This document shows positions 17,478-26,655 of a stretch of 32,765 nt of DNA, in pieces; the stretch's first letter is position 1, and the number at the start of each line of letters is the position of its first letter. This DNA is from Rhodospirillaceae bacterium (lineage in GTDB: Bacteria; Pseudomonadota; Alphaproteobacteria; Thalassobaculales; Thalassobaculaceae), in the NCBI GenBank assembly GCA_002709155.1, contig PAQA01000058.1, positions 1 to 32,765 of the forward strand, in the 5' to 3' direction. The translations under genes and the position numbers were made by a program. The notes below the pieces were generated by a model. That model was not told the origin of the DNA, searched no databases, and worked only from the letters and a program-made list of their open reading frames with translations.

Positions 17478-17654
17478 ATCGCTGGTAGGTCTCCTGGCTT
17501 ACGGGTCACAGTTATCAGGTCAACCTTCCCAAGCCACAAAAAAACAAGCCCAGTGGTATCAAAGACCTTAAACTCTCCGCGAACAGTTGCGGGGGCAGCC
17601 GCAGATTCTAACTGCGTTCCCTTTGAATCCCAAAATCCTTGGGAAACCATCGAT
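17478..17654 (-). promoter_or_regulatory. Cobalamin (B12) riboswitch controlling cobW-cobN
   Basis: Read on the minus strand, the aptamer landmarks occur in order: an outer stem ATCGATGGT paired with ACCAGCGAT (one mismatch), AAAGGGAA, the core GCTGCCCCCGCAACTG (17584-17599), CCACTGGGC, TTGGGAAGG, and the B12 box GCCAGGAGACCTACC ending near 17485. About 90 bases separate the aptamer from the cobW ATG. They contain an ATCCTA/TAGGAT hairpin (17442-17467) but no hairpin with a U-tract, so translational control is more likely than termination. B12 binding would be expected to shut off cobW-cobN. Confidence 0.95.
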
Positions 17655-17759
17655 GATTACATTTGAAACGGTAATACAAGCTTAAGTCAAGTCATAGATT
17701 ATTTTTCTGTTTGAAGCAGTCTTGTTAGTTATTCTCATTCATGCCAAAAGGAGCTTGTA

Positions 17760-17912
17760 TTGAAATATATATCCATAACTTTAATGCTGGTTTGCAAACC
17801 ATATAAAAATTACATCAAAAAAATTAGTCAAACTACTAAAGTAAAAATCAAAGTCTATGCCACTCACGACCAAAATACCTGGCCAGTAAATGAAACAAAA
17901 AAGATTAACTAA
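17760..17912 (+). CDS. Short ORF before the iron permease, possible truncated binding-protein start
   Basis: This 50-codon frame starts at a TTG with a strong AAAGGAG six bases upstream, a better ribosome binding site than the permease itself has. It begins LKYISITLMLVC, like the start of a secretory signal peptide, and later reads KVKIKVYATHD, reminiscent of the first beta strand of FbpA-type iron-binding proteins. It ends in TAA 23 bases inside the permease gene. It could be the residue of a deleted fbpA or a leader peptide coupling translation into fbpB. I cannot distinguish these, and neither is certain. Confidence 0.35.
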   Translation: MKYISITLMLVCKPYKNYIKKISQTTKVKIKVYATHDQNTWPVNETKKIN

Positions 17913-19545
17913 AACGTTATACGGAGCCAATCGTAATTGGCTTATTGCTTCTATTCTTATAGCAATTATTATTACTTCTCCTATACTCGCCATTATTTGG
18001 ATTGCGATTTCACCCGAAGAGAATGTTTGGATGCATCTAGCCACCTCGGTGCTTCCAACCTATATTTACAATTCAGTGCTACTAATGTTTGGTGTAGGGG
18101 CCTTCGTATCAATAATTGGCACTGGAACTGCCTGGCTTATTGCCATGTGCGAGTTTCCAGGGTCAAGGTTTTTTGCTTGGGCACTTATTCTTCCGATGGC
18201 AATGCCAGCTTATGTCGTCGCATATGTCTACACAGATTTCCTCGAATTTGCAGGACCGGTGCAGACGTTTTTAAGAATGCTCTTTAACTGGACGACTTCA
18301 TCAGACTATTGGTTTCCCCAAGTTAGAAGTCCTGGAGGGGCTATCACTGTATTAAGTTTAGTCTTGTACCCGTATGTGTATGCTCTAACCAGGGCTTCTT
18401 TCTTGGAGCAATCAGTATCAACACTAGAAGCGGGTCGAGTGTTAGGCCTTACAGGTATCCAAAACTTCTTTTACACATCCTTACCGCTGGCACGGCCTGC
18501 TATCGTTGTTGGCGTTACGCTATGTTTAATGGAGGTATTAAGCGATTTCGGAACTGTCGATTATTTTGCTGTTCGTACACTTACAGTGGGGATATTCGAT
18601 GTATGGTTTGGCATGGAAAACAGGGGAGGAGCGGCGCAAATTGCCCTCGTTTTACTAAGTTTTATAATCATTTTAATATGGCTGGAACGCTCATCGAGGA
18701 GACAACAGCGTTTTCATAATTCGTCTAAGAATCAATTAATAAAAAAAACTAAGTTAAGAGGATGGCGATCTTTACTAGCTATATTTAGCTGCCTACTTCC
18801 AATCCTAACAGGGTTTGTGTTACCGAGTGCTATTCTACTTTATCATGCTTTAGGTAACATTGAAGGCTTTTACTCTGCAAAATATATCGAATATGCTGGG
18901 AACAGTTTTATGCTGGCTAGCTCTGCTACACTAATCATAGTGTTAATTGGTGTATTTTTAGCCTACGCTGCCCGTATTTGTCCTAACCTACTTGTTAAGA
19001 TTGCCGTAAGAGTAGCCTCCATCGGTTATGCCATTCCTGGCGCTGCTCTTGCAATCGGCATCCTAATATCAATTGGAGCAATTGATTCTGTATTCACTGA
19101 AACTATGAAACTTACTTTTGGTGTTTCTGCCAGTATACTCGTTGGAAGCGGCCTCACTGCAGTATTATTCGGCTATACCACCCGTTTTCTTGCCATTGCA
19201 TTAGGCTCTGTAGAAGCTGGCTTGAGTAAGGTGACATACAACATGGATATGGCAGCCCGTACATTAGGATCAGGGCCAAGGGCAACACTATTTAGTGTTC
19301 ATGCCCCACTGATAAAAAGTACCATCATATCAGGTTCAGTTCTGGTTTTTGTAGATATCATGAAAGAACTGCCTGCGACCTTGATACTGCGACCCTTTAA
19401 TTTTGAAACTCTAGCAACATTCGTGTATCAATATGCATCGGATGAGCTACTGAACGAATGTGCACCGGCCGCTCTTACCATCGTCCTAGCAGGTTTGCTT
19501 CCAGTGCTGTTACTAAACCGCGCAATAGAAAATAAGAACCAATAA
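17890..19545 (+). CDS. fbpB: Fe3+-type ABC transporter permease, FbpB/AfuB family
   Basis: This is a fused two-domain inner-membrane permease of about 11-12 helices that moves ferric iron (or a related ligand) delivered by a periplasmic binding protein. Each half has a permease EAA loop: EAGRVLGLTGIQNFF near residue 180, and DMAARTLGSGPRATLF near 450. The length of 551 residues fits FbpB-type fusions. No binding protein (FbpA) or ATPase (FbpC) gene is adjacent; the 3' neighbour is convergent cobT. The first ATG at 17890 lacks a good ribosome binding site. Iron specificity is inferred from family resemblance only. Confidence 0.85.
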   Translation: MKQKRLTKTLYGANRNWLIASILIAIIITSPILAIIWIAISPEENVWMHLATSVLPTYIYNSVLLMFGVGAFVSIIGTGTAWLIAMCEFPGSRFFAWALILPMAMPAYVVAYVYTDFLEFAGPVQTFLRMLFNWTTSSDYWFPQVRSPGGAITVLSLVLYPYVYALTRASFLEQSVSTLEAGRVLGLTGIQNFFYTSLPLARPAIVVGVTLCLMEVLSDFGTVDYFAVRTLTVGIFDVWFGMENRGGAAQIALVLLSFIIILIWLERSSRRQQRFHNSSKNQLIKKTKLRGWRSLLAIFSCLLPILTGFVLPSAILLYHALGNIEGFYSAKYIEYAGNSFMLASSATLIIVLIGVFLAYAARICPNLLVKIAVRVASIGYAIPGAALAIGILISIGAIDSVFTETMKLTFGVSASILVGSGLTAVLFGYTTRFLAIALGSVEAGLSKVTYNMDMAARTLGSGPRATLFSVHAPLIKSTIISGSVLVFVDIMKELPATLILRPFNFETLATFVYQYASDELLNECAPAALTIVLAGLLPVLLLNRAIENKNQ

Positions 19546-19553
19546 AATTTTAG

Positions 19554-21452
19554 TCAGACCCTGCCCAAGCTAGATTTATTTCCTTGACGCCCTCTTTTCC
19601 TACCAGACCGATTTCCATTATCATCCTCATCAAATAAATCTGCAAGTTGGTTCATCATTGTACCACCCAGTTGTTCGGCATCAACGATTGTGACCGCTCT
19701 TCTATAGTAACGTGTCACGTCGTGTCCAATTCCTATCGCTACTAACTCTACAGGTGAACGGGTTTCAATGAATTGTATAGTTTCTCTCAAATGTTTTTCT
19801 AAATAATTTCCCGGGTTTACGGAAAGTGTTGAATCATCCACGGGAGCGCCATCAGAGATAACCATCAAAATACGTCTCTCTTCAGGGCGAGCCAGTAACC
19901 TCTGATGCGCCCACATCAAAGCTTCACCATCAATATTTTCTTTGAGTATTCCCTCACGCAGCATCAAACCAAGTGCTTTTCTAGCATGGCGCCAAGGAGA
20001 GTCCGCCGATTTATAGACAATATGTCTTAAATCATTCAATCTACCCGGGTTTTGTGGTTTTCCATCACTTATCCATTTTTCCCTGGAGGCCCCACCCTTC
20101 CACTGTTTCGTTGTAAATCCTAGAATCTCAACTTTCACTCCGCATCGTTCTAGCGTCCTTGCTAAGATATCGGCGCTCATAGCCGCTATCGTTATCGGCC
20201 GTCCCCGCATAGACCCAGAATTATCAATTAAAAGTGAGACCACTGTATCTCTAAACTCTGTATCTTTCTCCATTTTATATGAAAGTGGGAAAAGTGGCGC
20301 TGTCACCACCCGTGACAATCGTCCTGCATCCAAAATACCCTCGTCTAAATCGAAAAGCCAAGAGCGATTTTGCTGCGCAAGTAATTTACGCTGGAGACGA
20401 TTTGCAAGTTTCCCAATTAATCCCTGAAGATGGCTTAACTGTTGGTCTAATAGTGCGCGTAACCTTGTTAACTCCTCTGGATCGCAAAGTTCAGAAGCAG
20501 GAATGATTTCATCATTGTTTGTAGTGAAAACTTTATAAATAGCCTTTTGTGCATCATCCGAATTGTGAAACATAGGAGGCGTACTTGGGTTCGCTGGTTC
20601 TTCATCACCACCTCCAGGCTCCATATCCATATCTTCACCATCTTCACCATCAGCCGACTCATCACCAGCCTCCATTTCAGATGGAAGCATTTCCGAATCA
20701 TCTCCATCTTCACTCGCACCCTGGGTTCCAGAGTCATTCATCTCATCTGAGTCACCGCCTTCGCTATCATCCTGGCTATCACTCGATTCATCATCTGCTA
20801 AACCTTCTTCACCAACCTCCAAATCTAAGTCCATTATCAGCTGCCGAGCATGGTCCGCATATGCATCTTGATCGGCAACAAATGCTTCTAATTCATTTAA
20901 TGTGTTACCTAATTTTGATTGAACCCACGGTCGCCAGAGATCTACCACTCTTCGAGTGGATGGAGGCGGTGACTGCCCAGTCAATGCCTCTCTGGCGAGC
21001 AGATGTATGACATCCGTTAAAGCCGCATCGTCTTTGTCACTAATACGTTCAAAACCCCGTCTTCGATATCTATCGTCCAACGCTGTCTCTAAATTTTGAG
21101 CTACTCCTGCCATACGGTTAGCCCCAATGGCTTCCACACGAGCCTGCTCTACCGCGTCAAAAATTTCCCGCGCAGCCTGGTTCGAAGGCATGCGAGCTGC
21201 GTGAACGTTTTGATCATGGTATCGCTTTTTAAGCGAAAGACTATCAGCTTCGCCTCTAACTTTTGCTACTTCCAATGGATCTAGGTCACGTGGAGGGAGA
21301 GGTAGTCGCACCTTTTCTCCCGACATACTTGGCGTTTCTGCGCCGTAAGTTACCTCGAGTTCTCTTTCTCCAGACATGGCACGAACACAAGCTGCTGTAG
21401 ATCTTTTAAACACCTCTACCGGATGTTCATCGTCCCTCGATGACTCCACCAT
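19554..21452 (-). CDS. cobT: Aerobic cobaltochelatase subunit CobT
   Basis: CobT is the BchD-like member of the AAA+ motor that drives cobalt insertion by CobN. The N-terminal domain is followed by a long acidic linker (about residues 230-320, rich in D, E, S, G and M) and a C-terminal von Willebrand A domain with the MIDAS motif DNSGSMRG near residues 407-414. At 632 residues it is full length. The ATG at 21452 is chosen because GGAGG lies eight bases before it; the longer frame to 21527 would overlap cobS. It starts 20 bases after the cobS stop and ends nine bases from the convergent permease. Confidence 0.95.
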   Translation of the reverse strand: MVESSRDDEHPVEVFKRSTAACVRAMSGERELEVTYGAETPSMSGEKVRLPLPPRDLDPLEVAKVRGEADSLSLKKRYHDQNVHAARMPSNQAAREIFDAVEQARVEAIGANRMAGVAQNLETALDDRYRRRGFERISDKDDAALTDVIHLLAREALTGQSPPPSTRRVVDLWRPWVQSKLGNTLNELEAFVADQDAYADHARQLIMDLDLEVGEEGLADDESSDSQDDSEGGDSDEMNDSGTQGASEDGDDSEMLPSEMEAGDESADGEDGEDMDMEPGGGDEEPANPSTPPMFHNSDDAQKAIYKVFTTNNDEIIPASELCDPEELTRLRALLDQQLSHLQGLIGKLANRLQRKLLAQQNRSWLFDLDEGILDAGRLSRVVTAPLFPLSYKMEKDTEFRDTVVSLLIDNSGSMRGRPITIAAMSADILARTLERCGVKVEILGFTTKQWKGGASREKWISDGKPQNPGRLNDLRHIVYKSADSPWRHARKALGLMLREGILKENIDGEALMWAHQRLLARPEERRILMVISDGAPVDDSTLSVNPGNYLEKHLRETIQFIETRSPVELVAIGIGHDVTRYYRRAVTIVDAEQLGGTMMNQLADLFDEDDNGNRSGRKRGRQGNKSSLGRV

Positions 21453-21472
21453 ATAGAGCCTCCATTCTATAC

Positions 21473-22489
21473 TTATTCGGCTGTAGCTGACGAAATACTT
21501 CCCGTTGGTAATTCTTCCCCAAAGCAACGCTGATAGTATTCACTTACGGTTGCCCGTTCCACCTCGTCACATTTGTTAAGAAAGCTGACCCGAAAGGCGA
21601 ATCCAATGTCGCCTGAGAAGATTTTTGCATTTTCCGCCCATGTTATGACCGTTCTTGGCGACATAACCGTTGATATGTCACCCGCCATAAATCCTTGCCT
21701 AGTTAAATCAGCTAGTGCCACCATCGATTCAATCTGGGACCGACCATCTTTTGAGTCGTAGGTCGGGGATTTTGAGAGAATGATGCCACACTCAGCCTCA
21801 TGACTAAGGTAATTTAAAGTAGTAACTATATTCCAACGATCCATTTGACCCTGGTTAATCTGCTGGGTCCCATGATACAATCCAGTCGTGTCACCTAAAC
21901 CAACTGTGTTGGCCGTCGCAAATAATCGGAAACAGGGATTTGGGGTTATTACTTTGTTGGTATCGAGCAGTGTCATCCTTCCGTCCTGCTCTAAAACGCG
22001 CTGTATAACAAACATGACGTCTGCCCGTCCCGCATCATATTCATCGAAAACTAACGCAACCGAATTTTGCAAGGACCAAGGTAAAATTCCTTCCCGGAAC
22101 TCAGTTACCTGTTTGCTATCTCGAAGGACAATTGCATCTTTCCCTATTAAATCGATTCGGCTTATATGGCTATCCAGGTTAACCCTAATGCACGGCCAAT
22201 TCAGTCGCGCTGCTACTTGTTCAATATGTGTGGACTTACCTGTTCCATGGTATCCTTGAATCATAACTCGCCGATTATGAGAAAAACCTGCCAAGATAGC
22301 CATGGTAGTCTCTTTGTCAAAGAGGTAAGTATCGTCTATCACGGGGACATATTCACTGGGTTCACTGAAACCTGGAACTTCCATATCAAGATCGATACCA
22401 AATTTTTCTCGCACAGAAACTTCGACATCTGGTGTCGTTATATGATGCGCAAGTTTTCGTTCATTATTGTCTGTTGCCGACATGGCCAT
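21473..22489 (-). CDS. cobS: Aerobic cobaltochelatase AAA+ subunit CobS
   Basis: CobS is the MoxR-like ATPase that forms a ring with CobT. The Walker [10 protein letters not shown] is at residues 79-87, Walker [10 protein letters not shown] at 144-152, followed by a sensor-1 segment [10 protein letters not shown]. The C-terminal part matches CobS through [11 protein letters not shown]. The length of 338 residues is usual. Two start codons six bases apart (22489, 22483) are both possible, and neither has a strong ribosome binding site. It lies between the J-domain gene and cobT in one direction. Confidence 0.95.
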   Translation of the reverse strand: MAMSATDNNERKLAHHITTPDVEVSVREKFGIDLDMEVPGFSEPSEYVPVIDDTYLFDKETTMAILAGFSHNRRVMIQGYHGTGKSTHIEQVAARLNWPCIRVNLDSHISRIDLIGKDAIVLRDSKQVTEFREGILPWSLQNSVALVFDEYDAGRADVMFVIQRVLEQDGRMTLLDTNKVITPNPCFRLFATANTVGLGDTTGLYHGTQQINQGQMDRWNIVTTLNYLSHEAECGIILSKSPTYDSKDGRSQIESMVALADLTRQGFMAGDISTVMSPRTVITWAENAKIFSGDIGFAFRVSFLNKCDEVERATVSEYYQRCFGEELPTGSISSATAE

Positions 22490-22549
22490 TATCCATATTT
22501 GTTGGGATTAAAATTTACTAGACCAGAAACTTTTGGTCATCGGTGAAAG

Positions 22550-23149
22550 TTAAGATAAAACCTGTTTTAGTGTGGTATACGCCTCATTGATTAATTTCAA
22601 CCTCTCTTCTGCTTTTCTATCACCACCATTACGGTCTGGATGATGTATTTTAACTAAATATTTGTATTGTGATTTTAATTTAGCAATATCTATAGGCGGT
22701 TTTAACCCCATTATGTCAAGTGCGTCTAACTGATCTGCGTTAAACTTTTTATTAGGTTCTCGATTATTTTTAGAAAAACTATCCATTTCAAAAAAATCAA
22801 ACTTGTCTGTGACGTTCCCTTTTACAAAACTCTCAAACATCTTATGTTTTGTTCCAAACGGCCAACTGGGTCGGTCCCAAGTTGTGGAGCGACGAATAGA
22901 ATTTTCGACTTGTTGCTCGTTTAGCCCTTTATGATAATTCCATGCTTTATTATACTCTCGGACATGTTCAAGACAAAAATAATAATAGTTCCTAAGCTGC
23001 AATCTTGATTTAGGGGCTTTATACACACCGTCCTCTAGACAGCCTGGGTAATCACAACAACCGCGTTGTTCATCTTCGTCATAACCTTTTAATCGCAAGG
23101 CTTCCTTGACACGTCTATCTTTGTTTGAGTTAAACAATCTTTTATCCAT
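22550..23149 (-). CDS. J-domain protein associated with cobS/cobT
   Basis: This is a DnaJ-like co-chaperone whose J domain is at the C-terminus (about residues 145-199, with HPD at 170-172), the reverse of classical DnaJ. The N-terminal part carries a cysteine/histidine cluster (GCCDYPGC at 30-37, then FCLEHVREYNKAWNYH), which could bind zinc, and a conserved-looking WDRPSWPFG. It should stimulate an Hsp70 through the HPD loop; a link to cobaltochelatase assembly is inferred only from its place 60 bases ahead of cobS. The ATG at 23149 is preferred over 23179 because the core begins shortly after it and AAGAAG lies upstream. Confidence 0.85.
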   Translation of the reverse strand: MDKRLFNSNKDRRVKEALRLKGYDEDEQRGCCDYPGCLEDGVYKAPKSRLQLRNYYYFCLEHVREYNKAWNYHKGLNEQQVENSIRRSTTWDRPSWPFGTKHKMFESFVKGNVTDKFDFFEMDSFSKNNREPNKKFNADQLDALDIMGLKPPIDIAKLKSQYKYLVKIHHPDRNGGDRKAEERLKLINEAYTTLKQVLS

Positions 23150-23242
23150 CCACACCAAACTTCTTAAGTTAAAAAACATTGTCTTAACAGCTTCAGCATG
23201 CCATTGGGGTACTGATCTTAGAAGATTATATGGAGAAATATA

Positions 23243-23497
23243 ATGTCCGTTTCCGAAACAATCAAAAAAAAACTTATTGAAGCATTTGAGCCCACTAGAC
23301 TAGATGTGATTGATGAATCCCATCTGCATGCAGGACATGTGGGAGCACGCCCTGAAGGCGAAACACATTTTCGTTTAATTATCTCATCTGATTTTTTTTC
23401 AGGAAAAACGCGTATCGAAAAACAACGTGAAATATACCGGGTGTTGGCAGATGAACTCTCAGGTCCAGTACATGCACTCAGCATAGAAGCTATTTGA
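23243..23497 (+). CDS. bolA: BolA family protein
   Basis: This is a small BolA-fold protein that works with monothiol glutaredoxins in Fe-S cluster handling and iron signalling. The 84 residues contain family hallmarks: LDVIDESHLHAGHVGARP, with the invariant-type His near residues 27-31, THFRLIISSDFF, and the helix RIEKQREIYRVLADEL. The ATG has GGAG eight bases upstream. It diverges from the J-protein gene across 93 bases and faces the DUF2889 pseudogene. The glutaredoxin at 32241-32498 has a dithiol CPFC site, so it is not the usual BolA partner. Confidence 0.93.
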   Translation: MSVSETIKKKLIEAFEPTRLDVIDESHLHAGHVGARPEGETHFRLIISSDFFSGKTRIEKQREIYRVLADELSGPVHALSIEAI

Positions 23498-23504
23498 GCG
23501 GCTT

Positions 23505-24091
23505 TTAAACCTTTATAATACTTGGGATATCTTTTGTTACCACTGTACTGGTTTCATTAAAATCGTGTCGTTTGTTTAAAAGTTTTGGCTGACTTGTGTT
23601 TACTTTCTCTTCTTTATCAATTTGGTTTTGGTTTAATTTTAGGCTCTTAACGTTCTCTGCCTTTTTGGAAAAAATAGTTTGACAGACCGTGGTTGCTATC
23701 GGCCCAAGGAGTTCAACAAGATGTGTGCGCCATAGACACCCCACTCGGCTCTGAACTAATCTTCCCCCTCCCGGGCCCTATCGTAATCCCTTTGAGATGA
23801 TCAAAATTTTTAATGATGTCCGGACAAATTGGGTAGGGACCTTCGTCAGTTGCCGCCTCAACATCAATTATGAGTAAATTGTCATCGAAAGTTATTCGTA
23901 TCCACATATCATAGATAGGCTTCCCTGCACTTACCTGCCCCTATTCTCATTCTAAAAAGAATGGTTTTCCGATATGTTAATCATCCCTCAATGTTACACA
24001 AACCATCTCTTATACGAAAATCTGTACAGCTAATTTCTCTATCATGCCAAGCATGCTGAGATTTTCTGGGATTGGGAGATGTGAGAACCAA
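23505..24091 (-). pseudogene. Decayed DUF2889-family gene
   Basis: Fragments in all three minus-strand frames line up in order with a DUF2889 protein. They are LTSPNPRKSQHAWHD... then RDGLCNIEG, an in-frame TGA (23981-23983), LTYRKT in the same frame, NENRG in another frame, and SAGKPIYDMWIRI behind a TAG (23941-23943) in a third. The fragment ending TIGPG is followed by a shift of one base in a G/C homopolymer (23764-23778), leading into GRLVQSRVGCLWRTHLVELL and GPIATTVCQTIF. At least three frame changes plus stops rule out a single sequencing error. A TTG at 24091 is the likely former start. The family's function is unknown. The 24092-24179 gap holds nothing. Confidence 0.8.
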
Positions 24092-24179
24092 TAGGATATT
24101 CCATTTCCACAATGAAATTAACGCATCTATTTTTGAAAGAAAGGAAAAGTTTAGACTTTATTTTCTTTAGAGGTGTGAC

Positions 24180-25481
24180 TTATTTCTCAACCGCAATCTT
24201 CCGTGACCAAATTCGTATCTGTGTTATCTGATTTCTATGACGGCGCAAAATTTTAAATCTAAATCCATGAAACAAGAATTCATGGCCAACAGAGGGGATT
24301 ACCCTGGCCTCGTGCAAGACCAACCCTGCAACGGTTGAGGCATGTTCATCCGGTAAATTCCAATCCAATTCGCGGTTCAAGTCTCTCAGCGTAACGGTGC
24401 CATCTACGAGATACGAACCATCAGATTGCGCTCGAACCCCAGCAACTGAGATATCATTCTCGTCATCTATATTACCAACTATTTCCTCCAAAATATCCTC
24501 AAGTGTGACAACACCTTGAAGTGTTCCATACTCGTCGACGACGACCGCGAAATGTTCCCTCCGAGTTCGAAAAGCCTGCAGTTGGTCTAGAAGATTAGTT
24601 GAATCTGGAATAAACCAAGGTGGATTTGCAATAGAGACTATATCAAGTTTAGACATGTCCTGACCTTTATGATTTCTAATAGCCCTCAGTAACGCCTTAC
24701 CATGCAGAATTCCTATTATTTCGTCCTGATCCCCTCGAAATAATGGTAATCGTGTAAAGGGGCTTTCGGTCAATTCGTCTAAAATTTTTTCTACGGGCAA
24801 ATCCGAGTCAATCATAATAACATTTCTTCTATGCGTCATTATTTCCTCAACCGAAACCTCCCCTAAGTCAAGTATACTGCGAAGCATAGCTCTTTCCTCG
24901 CTCACCTCTGGCCCTGGTCCTCTGTGTAACTCAATTAAGCCTCTTAATTCTTCCTCTCTTTCTTCTTGACCGAATTTAGCGGAAATCTTAGCACCAAAAA
25001 CACGAAAGACCCCGTTCACTATCAATCTAACGGTAATACTTAATGGTCTCAAACACCAAACAAACACCCTAATAATTGGCGCCACTAATAAGGCTGACTT
25101 ATCAGCATTATTTATAGCAAATGTTTTTGGCAGAACCTCTGCAAAAATCACGACTAAAATGGTCATTGCAATCATTGCATAGGCGACACCAGCCTCATCA
25201 AATAAAGATATCAAAATACTTGTTGCTAGTGCAGATGCAGCTATATTCGTGATATTATTTCCGATAAGTATCGCACCGATTAATGTTTCGTTTTGCCTTC
25301 TAAGCCTCAAAACAATACTAGCTCGGCGGTTACCTTGTAGAGACAGTTGATGCAGTCTAGCATCTGAGGCCGCGGTTAAGGCGGTCTCCGATCCTGAAAA
25401 AAATGCTGACAAAAATAAAAGTATAATAATAACAAAAACACCTATAATTAGCGTTTCGTGCATACCAGTTATTTCAATCAT
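24180..25481 (-). CDS. CNNM/CorC-HlyC family membrane protein with CBS pair
   Basis: This is an integral membrane protein of the hemolysin-C/CorC/CNNM group, whose members export or regulate Mg2+/Co2+ and are often misnamed hemolysins. The DUF21/CNNM membrane domain (about residues 10-185) starts with FLSAFFSGSETALTAAS. A CBS-domain pair follows (about 205-335, VEEIMTHRRNVIMID and VVVDEYGTLQGVVTLEDILE), and then the CorC_HlyC C-terminal domain (about 350-428). The ATG is preceded by AGAGGG. It lies downstream of aroK-aroB in the same direction after a 49-base gap, as in many alphaproteobacteria. Confidence 0.92.
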   Translation of the reverse strand: MIEITGMHETLIIGVFVIIILLFLSAFFSGSETALTAASDARLHQLSLQGNRRASIVLRLRRQNETLIGAILIGNNITNIAASALATSILISLFDEAGVAYAMIAMTILVVIFAEVLPKTFAINNADKSALLVAPIIRVFVWCLRPLSITVRLIVNGVFRVFGAKISAKFGQEEREEELRGLIELHRGPGPEVSEERAMLRSILDLGEVSVEEIMTHRRNVIMIDSDLPVEKILDELTESPFTRLPLFRGDQDEIIGILHGKALLRAIRNHKGQDMSKLDIVSIANPPWFIPDSTNLLDQLQAFRTRREHFAVVVDEYGTLQGVVTLEDILEEIVGNIDDENDISVAGVRAQSDGSYLVDGTVTLRDLNRELDWNLPDEHASTVAGLVLHEARVIPSVGHEFLFHGFRFKILRRHRNQITQIRIWSRKIAVEK

Positions 25482-25530
25482 TAGGCCCTCTTATGGTGGA
25501 TATTCAAATTATATGGTGTCAGGAATAATG

Positions 25531-26655
25531 CTACAATTTCCCCCCTATGGATTTTGAGAGGATTTCGGCAACGTTTTCTGGCATGATATCCGATGTAATA
25601 AAACTATTTCCTATTTCTCTAAGTAGAATAAATCTCATTTTTCCTTTTAAAACTTTTTTATCGTGCCTCATATGATCAATTAAATCATCTACATTCCACT
25701 TCGAAAACTTATCAATAAAATTTAAGTTTATCGGGAGTCCCACTGTTTTAAAGTGGCGGGTCACTCTGTCTACTTCTTGGCCATTAAAAAAACCCATAGT
25801 TTTTGACAAATTCATGGCGGCTACAATGCCAAGTGCAACAGCTTCCCCATGCAATAGTTGGCCATTATATCTTGCCTCAGCCTCGAAAGCATGACCAAAA
25901 GTATGACCAAAATTTAAAAGCGCCCTCTCCCCGGCCTCTCTTTCATCCTGTCCAACAATCATGGCTTTCGTCTTGCAACTCTCAACAATAGCAATTTGCC
26001 GTGCCTTTGGGTCACCCGATATGACATTTTGACCGTTCACTTCAAGCCACTCAAAAAAAGGCTTGTTTTTGATCAATCCGTATTTAACTATTTCTGCATA
26101 ACCTGCCAGCAATTGACGTTTTGGCAAGCTATCTAAAACTCCAGTATCAATTATAACCAGTCTGGGTTGATAGAAACTACCGACTAAGTTTTTTCCTCGA
26201 CTTGTATTAATGCCTGTTTTCCCACCCACTGAGCTATCAACCTGCGCCAACAAAGTGGTCGGCACTTGGATAAAATCAATCCCGCGTAATGCAATTGCCG
26301 CCGCGAAACCCGCGAGATCACCTACTACGCCGCCACCCAATGCCAGGATTAATCCGTCTCGAGCTAATTGGGCTTCAAAGAACTGATCCAGGAGCGATTC
26401 TAATTGATAGAATGATTTGCTACTCTCTCCCGAGGGTACACATGCCACCTCAAAGTCAAGTTTAGTTCTTTTTAGTGACTCGGCGACAGTATTTAACCAG
26501 AATGACGCCACGTCTTGATCTGTGACTATAAGGATCTTTCTTTGACCGCATTTTTTTTGTATTGCTTCCCCTATATCCTTGAGAATGTTGGTTCCTACAA
26601 AGATCTCGTAGCTACGGTCGCCAAGATTTACGGGGATAACCTCGATTGAGTCCAT
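25531..26655 (-). CDS. aroB: 3-dehydroquinate synthase
   Basis: AroB is the second enzyme of the shikimate pathway, converting DAHP to 3-dehydroquinate with NAD+ and a divalent metal. Visible motifs are GESSKS near residue 76, GGGVVGDLAGFAAA (106-119), QVPTTLLAQVDSSVGGKTGIN, the metal ligands Glu in AGYAEIVKYGLI and His in NFGHTFGHAFE, and a further His in LLHGEAVALG. The 374 residues are full length. Its ATG shares one base with the aroK stop (TAATG), so it is translationally coupled to aroK. Confidence 0.96.
   Translation of the reverse strand: MDSIEVIPVNLGDRSYEIFVGTNILKDIGEAIQKKCGQRKILIVTDQDVASFWLNTVAESLKRTKLDFEVACVPSGESSKSFYQLESLLDQFFEAQLARDGLILALGGGVVGDLAGFAAAIALRGIDFIQVPTTLLAQVDSSVGGKTGINTSRGKNLVGSFYQPRLVIIDTGVLDSLPKRQLLAGYAEIVKYGLIKNKPFFEWLEVNGQNVISGDPKARQIAIVESCKTKAMIVGQDEREAGERALLNFGHTFGHAFEAEARYNGQLLHGEAVALGIVAAMNLSKTMGFFNGQEVDRVTRHFKTVGLPINLNFIDKFSKWNVDDLIDHMRHDKKVLKGKMRFILLREIGNSFITSDIMPENVAEILSKSIGGKL

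Noticed and set aside
17715-17745. Possible Fur box in front of the iron permease
   Set aside because: The AT-rich stretch around TTAGTTATTCTCATTC has too few matches to the 19-base Fur palindrome and no dyad symmetry.
20585-21010. Plus-strand frame of 141 codons rich in His, Pro and Leu
   Set aside because: It is the antisense of the D/E/S/G-rich linker of cobT. The repetitive composition follows directly from GAT/GAA/TCA codons on the other strand, and there is no ribosome binding site.
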